Assembly (NCBI RefSeq): GCF_030687835.1
Contig: NZ_CP117449.1
Location: forward strand, 4,092,001 to 4,156,000
Direction of reading: 5' to 3'
DNA length: 64,000 nt
From: Pseudomonas hefeiensis
GTDB taxonomy: Bacteria; Pseudomonadota; Gammaproteobacteria; Pseudomonadales; Pseudomonadaceae
Translations under genes and position numbers: made by a program
Notes under the pieces: model-generated
Told to the model about the DNA's origin: nothing
The model's input: the letters and a program-made list of their open reading frames with translations, nothing else
Database searches by the model: none
Part shown: positions 17,357-25,769 of the stretch, one piece after another
Numbering within the stretch: position 1 is the stretch's first letter
Layout: each line of letters opens with the position of its first letter

Positions 17357-17688
17357 GTTTGTCTCCTCCGCGCGTTCTTGTTGTTGTGCCCGTGACAGGC
17401 TTCATATGCGCGAAACAAACATATACGATCCGTACCGTTTTGTGCAAGCTAACTGTTTACTATTTCGTCAGCTGGCAGCCTTCATCTGCCTACGGAGTCA
17501 GCCCCCACGGGCCTCCCGCATTCGCCCGGCCAGACTCAAAGCGTTTTTTACATTGCTTCTTGAGTGGTCTGTTGGCTACGATCAGAAACGCCTCAGCTTG
17601 ATTTCAGCAGGCAGCCGCCCACGCAGCAGAGTGAGCACATGCAGCATTACGCTCCTGTTAAAATTAGTCATTTATTAAGGAATACTTT
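17357..17688. promoter_or_regulatory. Divergent promoter region, VAO operon / second tetR
   Basis: About 330 bases without a convincing gene. It contains the leftward promoter of the VAO operon, with the ATACG element at its centre, and the rightward promoter of the second tetR gene in an AT-rich stretch just before its ATG. Confidence 0.5.
17422..17442 (+). promoter_or_regulatory. ATACG-type candidate TetR operator (site A)
   Basis: TATACG-ATC-CGTAC is a near-perfect dyad (ATACG-N3-CGTAC) and is followed immediately by CGTTTTG, the same tail seen in sites B and C. It lies between the VAO operon and the second tetR gene, about 66 bases upstream of the operon's first codon. Confidence 0.6.
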
Positions 17689-18282
17689 ATGCAGGAGAAG
17701 TCTTTAGGACGACCACGCAGCGAAGCTACTCGGCTGCAAATACTGAATTCGACCATAAAGTTGCTACACGAGAACTCTATTCAGGCCATCTCGATTGAGG
17801 CAATTGCAAAGGAAGCCGGGGTCAGCAAAGCAACGATCTACAGATGGTGGGACTCTAAAGCGCTGCTCGTGATTGACGCATTCATTGAAAACCATCTTCT
17901 CAAGACTCCACTGCCAATTGAACTCGGCCCAAAAAAGGCCATCGCTGCTCATTTCCGCACACTGGTAGAGCAGTTTTCTGGTTGGCCAGGCCGAATCCTT
18001 GCTCAAATCATAGCCGAGGGACAATCTGACCCTTCTGTATTACGAGCCTTTCGAGAGAGATTCCACTATGGACGACGCGCGATAGTTAAAGAAACACTTG
18101 AAGAATGGAAACGCAGCGGTGAGATCCCAAGCGATACCGATGTCGAGTCGCTTATGGACATAATCTACTCAGCAGTCTACATGCGCTTGTTGGTTGGCCA
18201 CGCCCCATTAAACGAGGAATTTGCTAAGTCGCATATCGACTACATATACCACTTGCTGGGAGTAACGAACTCAGAAAACTGA
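17689..18282 (+). CDS. TetR-family regulator, copy 2
   Basis: A 197-residue paralogue of the TetR protein at 10.5 kb; long blocks such as QAISIEAIA-EAGVSK-TIYRWWDSKAL and FRERFHYGRRAI are shared. Helix-turn-helix at about residues 9-55. The N-terminus is shorter than in copy 1. It is divergent from the VAO operon, with a shared operator between them, the usual arrangement for a local repressor. A hairpin terminator follows. Base composition is somewhat more AT-rich than copy 1, so the pair is not a recent tandem duplication. Confidence 0.88.
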   Translation: MQEKSLGRPRSEATRLQILNSTIKLLHENSIQAISIEAIAKEAGVSKATIYRWWDSKALLVIDAFIENHLLKTPLPIELGPKKAIAAHFRTLVEQFSGWPGRILAQIIAEGQSDPSVLRAFRERFHYGRRAIVKETLEEWKRSGEIPSDTDVESLMDIIYSAVYMRLLVGHAPLNEEFAKSHIDYIYHLLGVTNSEN

Positions 18283-18328
18283 ACAGCACTGTTTGGCTGC
18301 TGATCGTTATAAAAGTATGAGTTGACTT

Positions 18329-18362
18329 AGTCCCCATTCACCCTGAGAGGTGAATCGGGACT
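18329..18362. terminator. Bidirectional hairpin terminator between convergent genes
   Basis: AGTCCC-c-ATTCACC pairs with GGTGAAT-c-GGGACT around a six-base loop, 13 bp broken by one mismatch. It stands between the tetR stop and the stop of the oppositely oriented monooxygenase gene and can serve both. Confidence 0.7.
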
Positions 18363-18390
18363 CTTTGATAGATAACGTCAAACTGATGGT

Positions 18391-19503
18391 TTAGATAGGC
18401 TGCCCCAAATATTGATAGGTTTTCAGCAATAGAGCCGCCGACTTCTCTCTATTTTTCAGTGGATCTTCCTGCTCAAAGCGACAAAGTTGCAATGACGCGT
18501 CACAAATGATTTTGCATCGTTCAAATCGGCGCTCGCTATACATCGCCAACGCCTCGTTAACCGATTGGGTCTTGGATACGCAGTCTGCAAGCACCACGGC
18601 ATCTTCGATGGCCATCCCACCTCCCGACGTCATATGCGGCGTTGGAGAATGTGCAGCATCGCCGATGAGCACTACGCGGCCACGGTACCAAGGTGCCGGC
18701 ACCAGAGTGATATCCAGCGGACGGAAGATAACCTGCTTGGCATCGGTCACCTGGTCAAGAGCTTCCAATACAGCGGGCGCGGTATATTCGGCAAGGCGCT
18801 CGCGAATCATCGCGCTCGCTTGATCCTCTGGTACCCGCAGAGGCTCCACACTGTTCTCGAGATAAAACAGGTAGCAGGTGTCCTCCGATGTCGGGAATGA
18901 ACCCACTGTTTTCCCTGACGGGCTGCGGTACAAACAGAACCCATCAATCTGAGCCGGACGCGGCGCATTGAAACGCCATACACTCTGACCTGCAAAATGC
19001 GGCCTGCACTCGGCACCGAAAACCTGATCGCGGAGCTTGGAGTAGGCGCCATCTGCAGCCACAACCAAGTCATAGGTAGCCTCGCGACCATCCGAGAATT
19101 TAACTTCGACGCAGTCCCCACGGTCGTCGAGATGTTCAATCGTCAACCCTTTATCCAGAACCGCCCCTGCCCCTAGCGCTGCCGATTCCAGGATTCGAGC
19201 AAGTTCTGGCCGACGGATGCCACAGCTGGGAGGTGCAGGATCCGAACGCAGGAGCTGACCAGAGGAATCAAACTGCCGAAACGCGTCGAATCGCATACCA
19301 CTGTCAAGACAAGGCTCCGCCAATCCGATCATGTTCAATGCCCGGACCGTGTTGTGTAACAGGCAAATGCCCGACCCTGCCGAGGGAATCCCCGGTTTGA
19401 TATCGATACAGTGGACGTCCACTCCTGCCCTGCGCAGTGCATAAGCTGCGGTGGCACCGCCGATTCCGCTGCCTACAATCAAAACGCGTTTAACTTGACT
19501 CAT
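18391..19503 (-). CDS. FAD-dependent aromatic-ring monooxygenase
   Basis: A 370-residue class A flavoprotein hydroxylase related to salicylate and 6-hydroxynicotinate hydroxylases. It has GxGxxG at residues 11-16 (GSGIGG), the NADPH/FAD DG motif DLVVAADGAYSKLR, and the GD motif GRVVLIGDAAHSPTPHMTSGGGMAIEDA. It should add a hydroxyl ipso or ortho to a phenol, in some family members with loss of a side chain. It probably belongs to the same regulon, since an ATACG element is the only clear regulatory signal in its upstream region. Confidence 0.87.
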   Translation of the reverse strand: MSQVKRVLIVGSGIGGATAAYALRRAGVDVHCIDIKPGIPSAGSGICLLHNTVRALNMIGLAEPCLDSGMRFDAFRQFDSSGQLLRSDPAPPSCGIRRPELARILESAALGAGAVLDKGLTIEHLDDRGDCVEVKFSDGREATYDLVVAADGAYSKLRDQVFGAECRPHFAGQSVWRFNAPRPAQIDGFCLYRSPSGKTVGSFPTSEDTCYLFYLENSVEPLRVPEDQASAMIRERLAEYTAPAVLEALDQVTDAKQVIFRPLDITLVPAPWYRGRVVLIGDAAHSPTPHMTSGGGMAIEDAVVLADCVSKTQSVNEALAMYSERRFERCKIICDASLQLCRFEQEDPLKNREKSAALLLKTYQYLGQPI

Positions 19504-19541
19504 TCTTGTCTCCTCTCCGCTTCTTTGGCGGGTGGTAACTG

Positions 19542-19765
19542 TTATTCAATGACACAGCTTGTTTGGCAGATTGGTGAATCGAAGTACGCCTCGGCTAGAG
19601 ACATCCGCGACCGAACAAAGCCCTCGTTGTAGTCTTCTGCGGTGAGCCGAAGGCGTCGTGCAGATCACACGCTCAGTCGAATACACGCACCTGTAACGCG
19701 GTCGCCGAATCCATCCGTTGGTTAGCACCCTCCAGCTCCTCAATCACCCACCCTCCCAGCGTCAT
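19542..19765 (-). pseudogene. Possible degenerate small gene upstream of the monooxygenase
   Basis: From ATG 19765, with GAGGAG six bases upstream, a gene-like frame codes for 30 residues (MTLGGWVIEELEGANQRMDS...) and stops at 19673. In another frame a protein-like tail (LTAEDYNEGFVRSRMSLAEAY...CVIE) runs to a stop at 19542, 38 bases before the monooxygenase. Each piece looks coding, but stops in both frames prevent a single indel from joining them, so at least two changes would be needed. It may be a decayed leading gene or two unrelated pieces. Confidence 0.3.
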
Positions 19766-19807
19766 AGCGCTCCTCAGGCATCAGGGTTGCTGAACTCATA
19801 TCAAATC

Positions 19808-19823
19808 TATACGTTCCGTTTTG
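19808..19823 (+). promoter_or_regulatory. ATACG-type candidate TetR operator (site B)
   Basis: TATACG-TTC-CGTTTTG, a 13 of 16 match to site C and the same arms as site A. It lies in the divergent region between the leftward monooxygenase gene and the rightward cyclodeaminase-like operon, and is the candidate control site for the leftward transcript. Confidence 0.6.
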
Positions 19824-19870
19824 ATTTCGCAACCATCTCAAATCGAACCGAGATTCAGGCCTAAAAGCCA

Positions 19871-19919
19871 TTGACAATAGCGTTACAAGCCAACAATACT
19901 TTGTATACGCATCGTTTTG
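19871..19919 (+). promoter_or_regulatory. Promoter with overlapping ATACG operator (site C)
   Basis: A perfect -35 hexamer TTGACA (19871-19876) is followed after 18 bases by AATACT (19895-19900) as -10. The element TATACG-CAT-CGTTTTG occupies 19904-19919, exactly where transcription would start. A repressor bound there would block the operon that begins at 20022. Confidence 0.6.
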
Positions 19920-20021
19920 TTTATGTTGTTTGAGTTAAGTTCACAACCCTACTCGGAGCGCGCCTCACCAGGCCGGCTCGCGTTTTACTTCAACTTTCTC
20001 TGCCTTTCCGGAGCTCGTCGT

Positions 20022-21026
20022 ATGACCGTAAATTCCCAGTCTCCCGTGTTCGTTTCAAGCGCTGCCGCGCAGGAAGTTTTCCGTTGGAAAGATGCGATCG
20101 CCGCGCTTCAGGCCGCTTACGGGCAACACTTGCCAGCTAGGGCTACTCCACCCCGAACCGTTGCAAGTCTTGAGAAAACCTGGCTACGCACCTTGCCGGC
20201 TATTCCAGCAGGAGGACGTTACTTCGGTGCCAAGCTGATGGGCTCGAACATGGGGGATGCGCCACCGGGAATCGAGTACGTCATTGTCCTCTTCGACCGG
20301 ACGACCAATCGCATTGCTGCTTTCATTGACGCAAATCTGGTGACTGGATTCCGGACTGCAGCTACGTCGGCAGCAGCCCTTGACCGCCTCGCTCCACAGA
20401 AACCTGCTCGTCTTGCCGTCATAGGAAGTGGGTTGGAAGCTTCGATGCACATCCGTGCTTTCGCCAGCGTCCGCGAACTAACTGAAATTGTCGTCTTCAG
20501 TCCGACTCCCGAACGTCGCGAAGCATTTGCCGCAGCTGCGACACGAGATCTCGGTGTGCCCGCCCGGGGTGTTGGCTCAGCACAAGAGGCCGTGGAAGGC
20601 GCCGACATTGTGCTCACCGCCGCACGCTCGCGTGATGAAAAGCCGATTCTGTTTGGCGATTGGTTGAAGTCGGGGGCCACAGTCGTTTCGATCGGCTCGA
20701 CCATCCCGGAGCAGCGTGAAATAGACATTTCCGTCGTAGAGCGCAGTGACTTGATCATCTGCGACACCCTGGAAGAAGTGCTGGAAGAAACAGGAGACAT
20801 GCTTGCTGCCCATACCGCCGGGATCGAATTTCGACACAAAGCCTTCAGCCTGTCTGACCTGATGAGTGGTGCCTGCAGTGAGCAGTTGAAGCAAGCCAAG
20901 GCCCCGATGTTCAAGTCAGTCGGCGGTGGTCTTCAAGACATTGTGGTAGCGGAACTCATATTGACCAAGGCACTTGAAGCAGGGCTCGCAACACCACTGC
21001 CAATCGATTTTGAAACAAAGCGCTGA
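20022..21026 (+). CDS. Ornithine cyclodeaminase / mu-crystallin family protein
   Basis: A 334-residue NAD(P)-binding protein of the OCD/mu-crystallin family. GAKLMGSNMGDAPPGIEYVIVLFDRTTNRIAAFIDANLVTGFRTAATSAAALDRLAP is the typical central part; the Rossmann motif is VIGSGLEASMHIRAF. Start ATG 20022 has GGAG eight bases upstream; earlier in-frame codons overlap the promoter. Members act on imines, keto acids or ketimines. First gene of a three-gene operon with a DHDPS-like lyase and an aldehyde dehydrogenase. A role in reducing a ketone or ketimine intermediate is possible but unproved. Confidence 0.82.
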   Translation: MTVNSQSPVFVSSAAAQEVFRWKDAIAALQAAYGQHLPARATPPRTVASLEKTWLRTLPAIPAGGRYFGAKLMGSNMGDAPPGIEYVIVLFDRTTNRIAAFIDANLVTGFRTAATSAAALDRLAPQKPARLAVIGSGLEASMHIRAFASVRELTEIVVFSPTPERREAFAAAATRDLGVPARGVGSAQEAVEGADIVLTAARSRDEKPILFGDWLKSGATVVSIGSTIPEQREIDISVVERSDLIICDTLEEVLEETGDMLAAHTAGIEFRHKAFSLSDLMSGACSEQLKQAKAPMFKSVGGGLQDIVVAELILTKALEAGLATPLPIDFETKR

Positions 21027-21072
21027 GCGAACAGCAACGACTATCACCAACCCTGACTAACAGGAGCCTTAC

Positions 21073-22083
21073 ATGGCCAATTACAATAAGAAGGACGCTC
21101 GAGACTGGGCACGCGAAAAACTCGTTGGGGTCGCCAACGTTACGATTCCAACAATGACCTCCGACTTCAAACGCATCAATGAGAAAGCCATTCGCCACGA
21201 CGTAGAACTAGCAATCAAGCACGGCTTCGTCGGTTCGCTGTCCTGCTCGGAGGTAGCCATCACCCAAGAGCAGTACGGTGAGTTCTGTCAAATCATGGCC
21301 GATCAAGCAGCCGGCCGTCTCGTGATCGTTCACCACGCGGTGTTCAACACGCTGGAAGATAACATTGAGGCCGTGAAGCGAGCCGAAGCTGCCGGCGCCG
21401 ACCTTGTACTGCTTGGCTATCCTCCGTTCTTCTATCCGAAGTCCTATGACGAAGTATTCGAGTACACCAAGGCGATCTGCGACGCGACGAACCTGGGCGT
21501 AATCATCTTCCCGCTGCCCGCCTGGGGTTTCAGCCGCTTGCACCCTGCCGATATTCCGCTGGCGGTGCTACGTCGCATGGTCGACGAGATCCCCAACGTC
21601 GTTGCAATCAAAGCCGAAGGCGGACTGCCTTACATCATGTCGGCGATCGAAGTTCACCGCGAATTCCATGAAGAAGTCGTTATCTCATCTCCGCTTGAAT
21701 ATGAGTACGTGCCTTTGGCACAAGTGATGGACATCCCATTCTGCGGAACCAACTACTCCTCTTACTACGGCCCATTGCTACCACAGATCCACAAGTTGAT
21801 CCGTGCGGGCAACTACGATGAGGCAACTCAGCTCTGGTACAAAATGGATCCGGCACGTAAAGCGTTTGCAAGCCTGCCAATGGCGGCAAACGGGCTTCTC
21901 AATCGCATGATGTGGAAATACCAAGGCTGGTTGCAGGGTTACAACGGTGGTCCTATGCCGCACCCGACCCAACGCGTGTACCAGCGCGACATGGCCGTGC
22001 TACGTAAAGGGCTGGAAGCTGCTGGATTGAACCCGACCACCGACCTCGATGAAGCCTTCTTCATCGGTCGTAACTCCATTTGA
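21073..22083 (+). CDS. Dihydrodipicolinate synthase-family aldolase/lyase
   Basis: A 336-residue class I (Schiff-base) lyase of the DapA/NahE superfamily. Lys180 in NVVAIKAEGG is the Schiff-base lysine and GYPPFFYP holds the usual aromatic residue; the substrate loop at residues 45-60 has SCSEVAITQEQYGEF rather than the DapA carboxylate motif. In aromatic catabolism such enzymes split hydroxybenzylidenepyruvate-type intermediates to an aldehyde and pyruvate. The adjacent aldehyde dehydrogenase would take the aldehyde. AGGAG precedes the start. Confidence 0.85.
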   Translation: MANYNKKDARDWAREKLVGVANVTIPTMTSDFKRINEKAIRHDVELAIKHGFVGSLSCSEVAITQEQYGEFCQIMADQAAGRLVIVHHAVFNTLEDNIEAVKRAEAAGADLVLLGYPPFFYPKSYDEVFEYTKAICDATNLGVIIFPLPAWGFSRLHPADIPLAVLRRMVDEIPNVVAIKAEGGLPYIMSAIEVHREFHEEVVISSPLEYEYVPLAQVMDIPFCGTNYSSYYGPLLPQIHKLIRAGNYDEATQLWYKMDPARKAFASLPMAANGLLNRMMWKYQGWLQGYNGGPMPHPTQRVYQRDMAVLRKGLEAAGLNPTTDLDEAFFIGRNSI

Positions 22084-22093
22084 GGTCTGCCCG

Positions 22094-23563
22094 ATGAATA
22101 GCACCGCAACCTTGAATCTGAAAGACCCCGACCTGCTGCGTCAGGCAATGTTGATCGACGGCGAATGGGTCCAGGCAGACAGTGGTCAGACAATCGAGAT
22201 CCGCAATCCAGCCACTGGTGAATTGGTAGCGCGCGTACCAAACGGTGGAGAGACCGAGACTCGCCGCGCAATCGCAGCGGCCGAACGCGCCATGCAGGGA
22301 TGGCGCAAGACGCTGCCAAAGGAGCGTGCAAAGGTCCTGCGCAAGCTCTATGAGCTAATGCTTGAAAACATCGAGGACCTGGCGGTCATCCTGACGGCCG
22401 AACAGGGTAAGCCCTTGGTGGAATCCCGTGGCGAAATCCTTTACGCCGCAAGCTTCATCGAATGGTTCGGGGAAGAGGCGAAGCGCGTGAATGGCGACAT
22501 CATTCCGCAGAATGTGGACGGTCGGCGCATTCTCGTGCAGAAAGCCCCTATCGGTGTTTTTGCAGCCATCACACCGTGGAACTTCCCCTCCGCGATGATT
22601 ACACGCAAAGCCGGTCCGGGCTGGGCGGTTGGTTGCGCTGGAGTTATCAAGCCGGCCAGTCAGACCCCCCTTTCGGCACTAGCTTTGGCCGTACTCGCCG
22701 AGCGCGCCGGTCTGCCGCCTGGTGTGTGTAACGTCGTCACGGGCTCGGCCCGCGCAATTGGCGGGGAGCTCACCGCAAACCCGGTCGTTCGCAAGTTGTC
22801 CTTCACAGGTTCGACCGAAGTTGGATCCCTGCTGCTGGCCCAGTGCGCTCCGACCATCAAAAAGGCGAGTATGGAACTGGGCGGCAACGCGCCGTTCATC
22901 GTCTTTGACGATGCTGATATCGATGCCGCAGTGAAAGGTGCAATTGCCGCCAAGTACCGCAACACAGGTCAAGCCTGCGTTGCCGCCAACCGCATGCTCG
23001 TTCAATCGGGTGTTTACGATCAGTTTGCGAAGAAGCTCGCGGATGCAGCCGCTGCGCTCAGGGTCGGTAATGGCATGGATGACGGTGTGGTACTGGGTCC
23101 GCTCATCAATGGGGATGCAGTGCAAAAGGTCGAAGAGCACATTGCCGATGCGGTGGAAAAAGGTGCACGCATTGCTACCGGAGGCAAACGTCACCCCTTG
23201 GGCGGTAGTTACTTCGAGCCAACAGTGCTCACCGATGTGTCACGCGATGCACTGATATTCAATGATGAGACCTTCGGCCCTGTCGCTCCCCTCTTCCGTT
23301 TTGAGACTGAGGACGAGGCAATTGCGATGGCCAACGACACACCTTTTGGCTTGGCAGCCTATGTGTACGCACGTGACGTCGGTCTGATCTTCCGTGTCGT
23401 CGACAATCTTGAGTTTGGCATGGTGGGCGTCAACGAGGGGATGATCTCCACAGAAGTTGCACCCTTTGGCGGCGTGAAGAGCTCCGGACTTGGCCGGGAA
23501 GGCTCAAAATACGGGATCGACGACTACCTGGAAATCAAGTACGTCGCACTGGGCGGCTTGTAA
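22094..23563 (+). CDS. NAD(P)-dependent aldehyde dehydrogenase (GabD-like)
   Basis: A 489-residue aldehyde dehydrogenase of the succinate-semialdehyde dehydrogenase group. Glu261 in MELGGNAPF and Cys295 in NTGQACVAANR are the catalytic pair; PWNFPSAMITRK and PFGGVKSSGLGREGS are signatures. ATG 22094 follows GAGG at eight bases. It could oxidise the aldehyde released by the preceding lyase, and may also be able to take succinate semialdehyde from the HpaI reaction. A terminator hairpin follows. Confidence 0.88.
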   Translation: MNSTATLNLKDPDLLRQAMLIDGEWVQADSGQTIEIRNPATGELVARVPNGGETETRRAIAAAERAMQGWRKTLPKERAKVLRKLYELMLENIEDLAVILTAEQGKPLVESRGEILYAASFIEWFGEEAKRVNGDIIPQNVDGRRILVQKAPIGVFAAITPWNFPSAMITRKAGPGWAVGCAGVIKPASQTPLSALALAVLAERAGLPPGVCNVVTGSARAIGGELTANPVVRKLSFTGSTEVGSLLLAQCAPTIKKASMELGGNAPFIVFDDADIDAAVKGAIAAKYRNTGQACVAANRMLVQSGVYDQFAKKLADAAAALRVGNGMDDGVVLGPLINGDAVQKVEEHIADAVEKGARIATGGKRHPLGGSYFEPTVLTDVSRDALIFNDETFGPVAPLFRFETEDEAIAMANDTPFGLAAYVYARDVGLIFRVVDNLEFGMVGVNEGMISTEVAPFGGVKSSGLGREGSKYGIDDYLEIKYVALGGL

Positions 23564-23573
23564 GCCGGCGATA

Positions 23574-23618
23574 GTAGGTGAGGAGGTGTATGTCTATAAA
23601 ACATGCGCCCTCACCTAC
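23574..23618 (+). terminator. Hairpin after the aldehyde dehydrogenase operon
   Basis: GTAGGTGAGG and CCTCACCTAC form a perfect 10-bp stem starting 11 bases after the stop codon. The 25-base loop contains a smaller stem (ATGT/ACAT). There is no T-run, so it may be rho-assisted or protect the 3' end. Confidence 0.6.
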
Positions 23619-23798
23619 ACGCATTCATCACGGCGCTGTAAATTTTGCTCAATGGCCTCACTGATAAGACGTATCAGTGGGGCTCCAAACCCTCGTCTCG
23701 CTCTACGAGATCGACACAAGTTACGCATCTGATACCACGGCCAAAAGCAGACACTCGCTAGGCAATCTGATGAGATGCGGCGTGTAATGACATCCAGT

Positions 23799-24713
23799 TC
23801 AATAATTGAAGTCATGCCCCAACTCCGCCTGCATCCACTCCAGAAATCTTCTGACCCTTGGGAAGTTGGAATGCGCTTTCGGGAAAACCAGGTGGTGTGC
23901 AGTGATTGTCGCACTCAACTGCGGCACTACCTCGACCAACGTTCCACGCGCTAGATAGTCCTGCGCAAGCAGTGTGCTTTCCAGGGCAAATCCAAGTCCG
24001 TGGCTGGCTGCCTCCAGCGTCATATAGGAACGGTCAAAACTCAGTGTGTAAGGCTTTTCAGGGCGCGATAGACCATGTTGTGCAAACAACTGTGGCCACT
24101 TGATGAGCGTCGCCTCCGACAGAATCAGGTTGCAGTCCAGCAAATCCGCAACGGCACTAATGGGTCGTTTTTCCAGGAGTTTGGGAGACGCCATGACCGC
24201 GATTTTTTCATTGCGCACCGTGCGCACTTCGAAACTGGGCCAGTTGGGCATTCCGTGGCGGATGTCCACGTCGATCTTGTCCCGGCTGAAGTGCAGTGAC
24301 TCATAGGAGCACGAAAGGTTGAGCTGGATGTCAGGATGACTCTGGCGGAATTGCTCCAGGCGCGGCATCAGCCACAGCAGTCCGAAACTGGGCGATGAGT
24401 GCAAGCGCAGGCAATCGAGGCTGAAGTCACTGGTCGCGCGCTCGGTCGCCACGGCAAGGCTGTGCAGGATGCCGGACACCTCGGTCAGATACTGCTCGCC
24501 CACCGGCGTCAGGGTCACACCTCTGGCGGTTCGGAAAAACAGCTGTCGCCCGATCATCGCTTCAAGCTTGGCCAATTGGTGGCTGACCGCCGAAGGCGTT
24601 AAATCCAGCAATTCGGCAGCGCGGGCGACATTGCCAAAGCGCGCTGTCTGTTCAAAGGCCTGAATGGCTTTCAGGGGTGGCAGTGTCGGGGGTACTTCGC
24701 CGGTTGAACGCAT
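23799..24713 (-). CDS. LysR-family regulator (GcvA-like)
   Basis: A 304-residue LysR regulator. The HTH is LPPLKAIQAFEQTARFGNVARAAELLDLTPSAVSHQLAKLEAMIGRQLF, followed by a substrate domain with the GcvA-type ending. ATG 24713 is preferred, with GGAAAAA upstream; an in-frame start at 24761 adds 16 residues unlike the family. It is divergent from the SDR-MFS-transketolase operon, which it probably controls through the palindrome at 24.8 kb. Confidence 0.85.
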   Translation of the reverse strand: MRSTGEVPPTLPPLKAIQAFEQTARFGNVARAAELLDLTPSAVSHQLAKLEAMIGRQLFFRTARGVTLTPVGEQYLTEVSGILHSLAVATERATSDFSLDCLRLHSSPSFGLLWLMPRLEQFRQSHPDIQLNLSCSYESLHFSRDKIDVDIRHGMPNWPSFEVRTVRNEKIAVMASPKLLEKRPISAVADLLDCNLILSEATLIKWPQLFAQHGLSRPEKPYTLSFDRSYMTLEAASHGLGFALESTLLAQDYLARGTLVEVVPQLSATITAHHLVFPKAHSNFPRVRRFLEWMQAELGHDFNY

Positions 24714-24788
24714 GGTGATGGTTTTTCCGCTGTAAATAGCCTGAGCCGGGCATCGAGCCATTCAACCATCCAACTGCACAAATGACGA

Positions 24789-24809
24789 GTGCTGAATTTT
24801 TTTCAGCAC
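24789..24809. promoter_or_regulatory. LysR operator: perfect palindrome with T-N11-A
   Basis: GTGCTGAA-ttttt-TTCAGCAC is a perfect 8-bp dyad with a five-base centre. Within it T24793 and A24805 are 11 bases apart, the LysR consensus T-N11-A inside an interrupted dyad. It lies in the 207-base gap between the divergent LysR gene and the SDR gene. Confidence 0.65.
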
Positions 24810-24920
24810 CCAGTGAAGTTCGCGTTATTGCTCAGGAACGGAGTGGAGCACAAGCTGAGTCATCGATTCGCTGCGGATCGACCCAATAGCACTCTCCAAT
24901 AAGAACAATGAGGTACTCCC

Positions 24921-25670
24921 ATGCTTCTCCAAGGCAAAGTCGCGATCATCACCGGTGCAGCCTCCGCACGTGGCATTGGCCGCGCGACAGCGACCACCTT
25001 CGCGCAACAGGGCGCTCACGTCGTGATCCTTGACCTGGATGAATCCGCTGCCCGTGATGCCGCTGCTTCCTTGGGCGAAGGTCATCTCGGCCTTGCGGCC
25101 AACGTTGCTGACGAATCGCAGGTTCAGCAGGCCGTTGCCAAAATCATCGAACACTTCGGCCGCATCGACGTTCTCGTCAACAATGCCGGCATTACTCAGC
25201 CACTCAAGACTCTGGACATCCGCCCTTCAGACTACGACAAGGTGCTGGACGTCAGTCTGCGCGGCACCCTGCTGATGTCGCAGGCCGTGATTCCACACAT
25301 GCGCCAACAATCTTCCGGCAGCATTGTGTGCATGTCTTCCGTTTCTGCTCAGCGGGGCGGCGGCATCTTTGGAGGCCCTCATTACAGTGCGGCCAAAGCC
25401 GGTGTACTGGGTCTGGGCAAAGCCATGGCACGCGAACTGGGGCCGGACAACATTCGCGTCAACTCCATCGCCCCCGGTTTGATTCACACCGACATCACCG
25501 GTGGCCTGATGCAGGACGATCGCCGCCACGCGATCATCGACGGCATTCCCCTGGGCCGACTCGGTGCAGCACAGGATGTCGCCAACGCCGCCCTGTTTCT
25601 GGCCAGCGACCTATCCTCTTACCTCACAGGCATCACTCTAGATGTGAACGGCGGCATGCTGATTCATTGA
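24921..25670 (+). CDS. Short-chain dehydrogenase/reductase (FabG-like)
   Basis: A 249-residue classical SDR. TGAASARGIGRATATTF is the Rossmann motif, LDLDES suggests NAD, NNAGIT is present, and the active site is Ser in SSVSAQ with YSAAK. First gene of an operon with an MFS permease and both halves of a transketolase. A polyol or sugar dehydrogenase that makes a ketose for the transketolase is a reasonable guess; the sequence does not define the substrate. Confidence 0.87.
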   Translation: MLLQGKVAIITGAASARGIGRATATTFAQQGAHVVILDLDESAARDAAASLGEGHLGLAANVADESQVQQAVAKIIEHFGRIDVLVNNAGITQPLKTLDIRPSDYDKVLDVSLRGTLLMSQAVIPHMRQQSSGSIVCMSSVSAQRGGGIFGGPHYSAAKAGVLGLGKAMARELGPDNIRVNSIAPGLIHTDITGGLMQDDRRHAIIDGIPLGRLGAAQDVANAALFLASDLSSYLTGITLDVNGGMLIH

Positions 25671-25769
25671 GTACACCTGGGCGGGCCTGCGGGCCCGTGC
25701 GGTTCTGGATCGATGACGCAGCTGGGCCTCGTGGCCTGGCGGTCAATAAAAACAAGAGATCAGACCATC

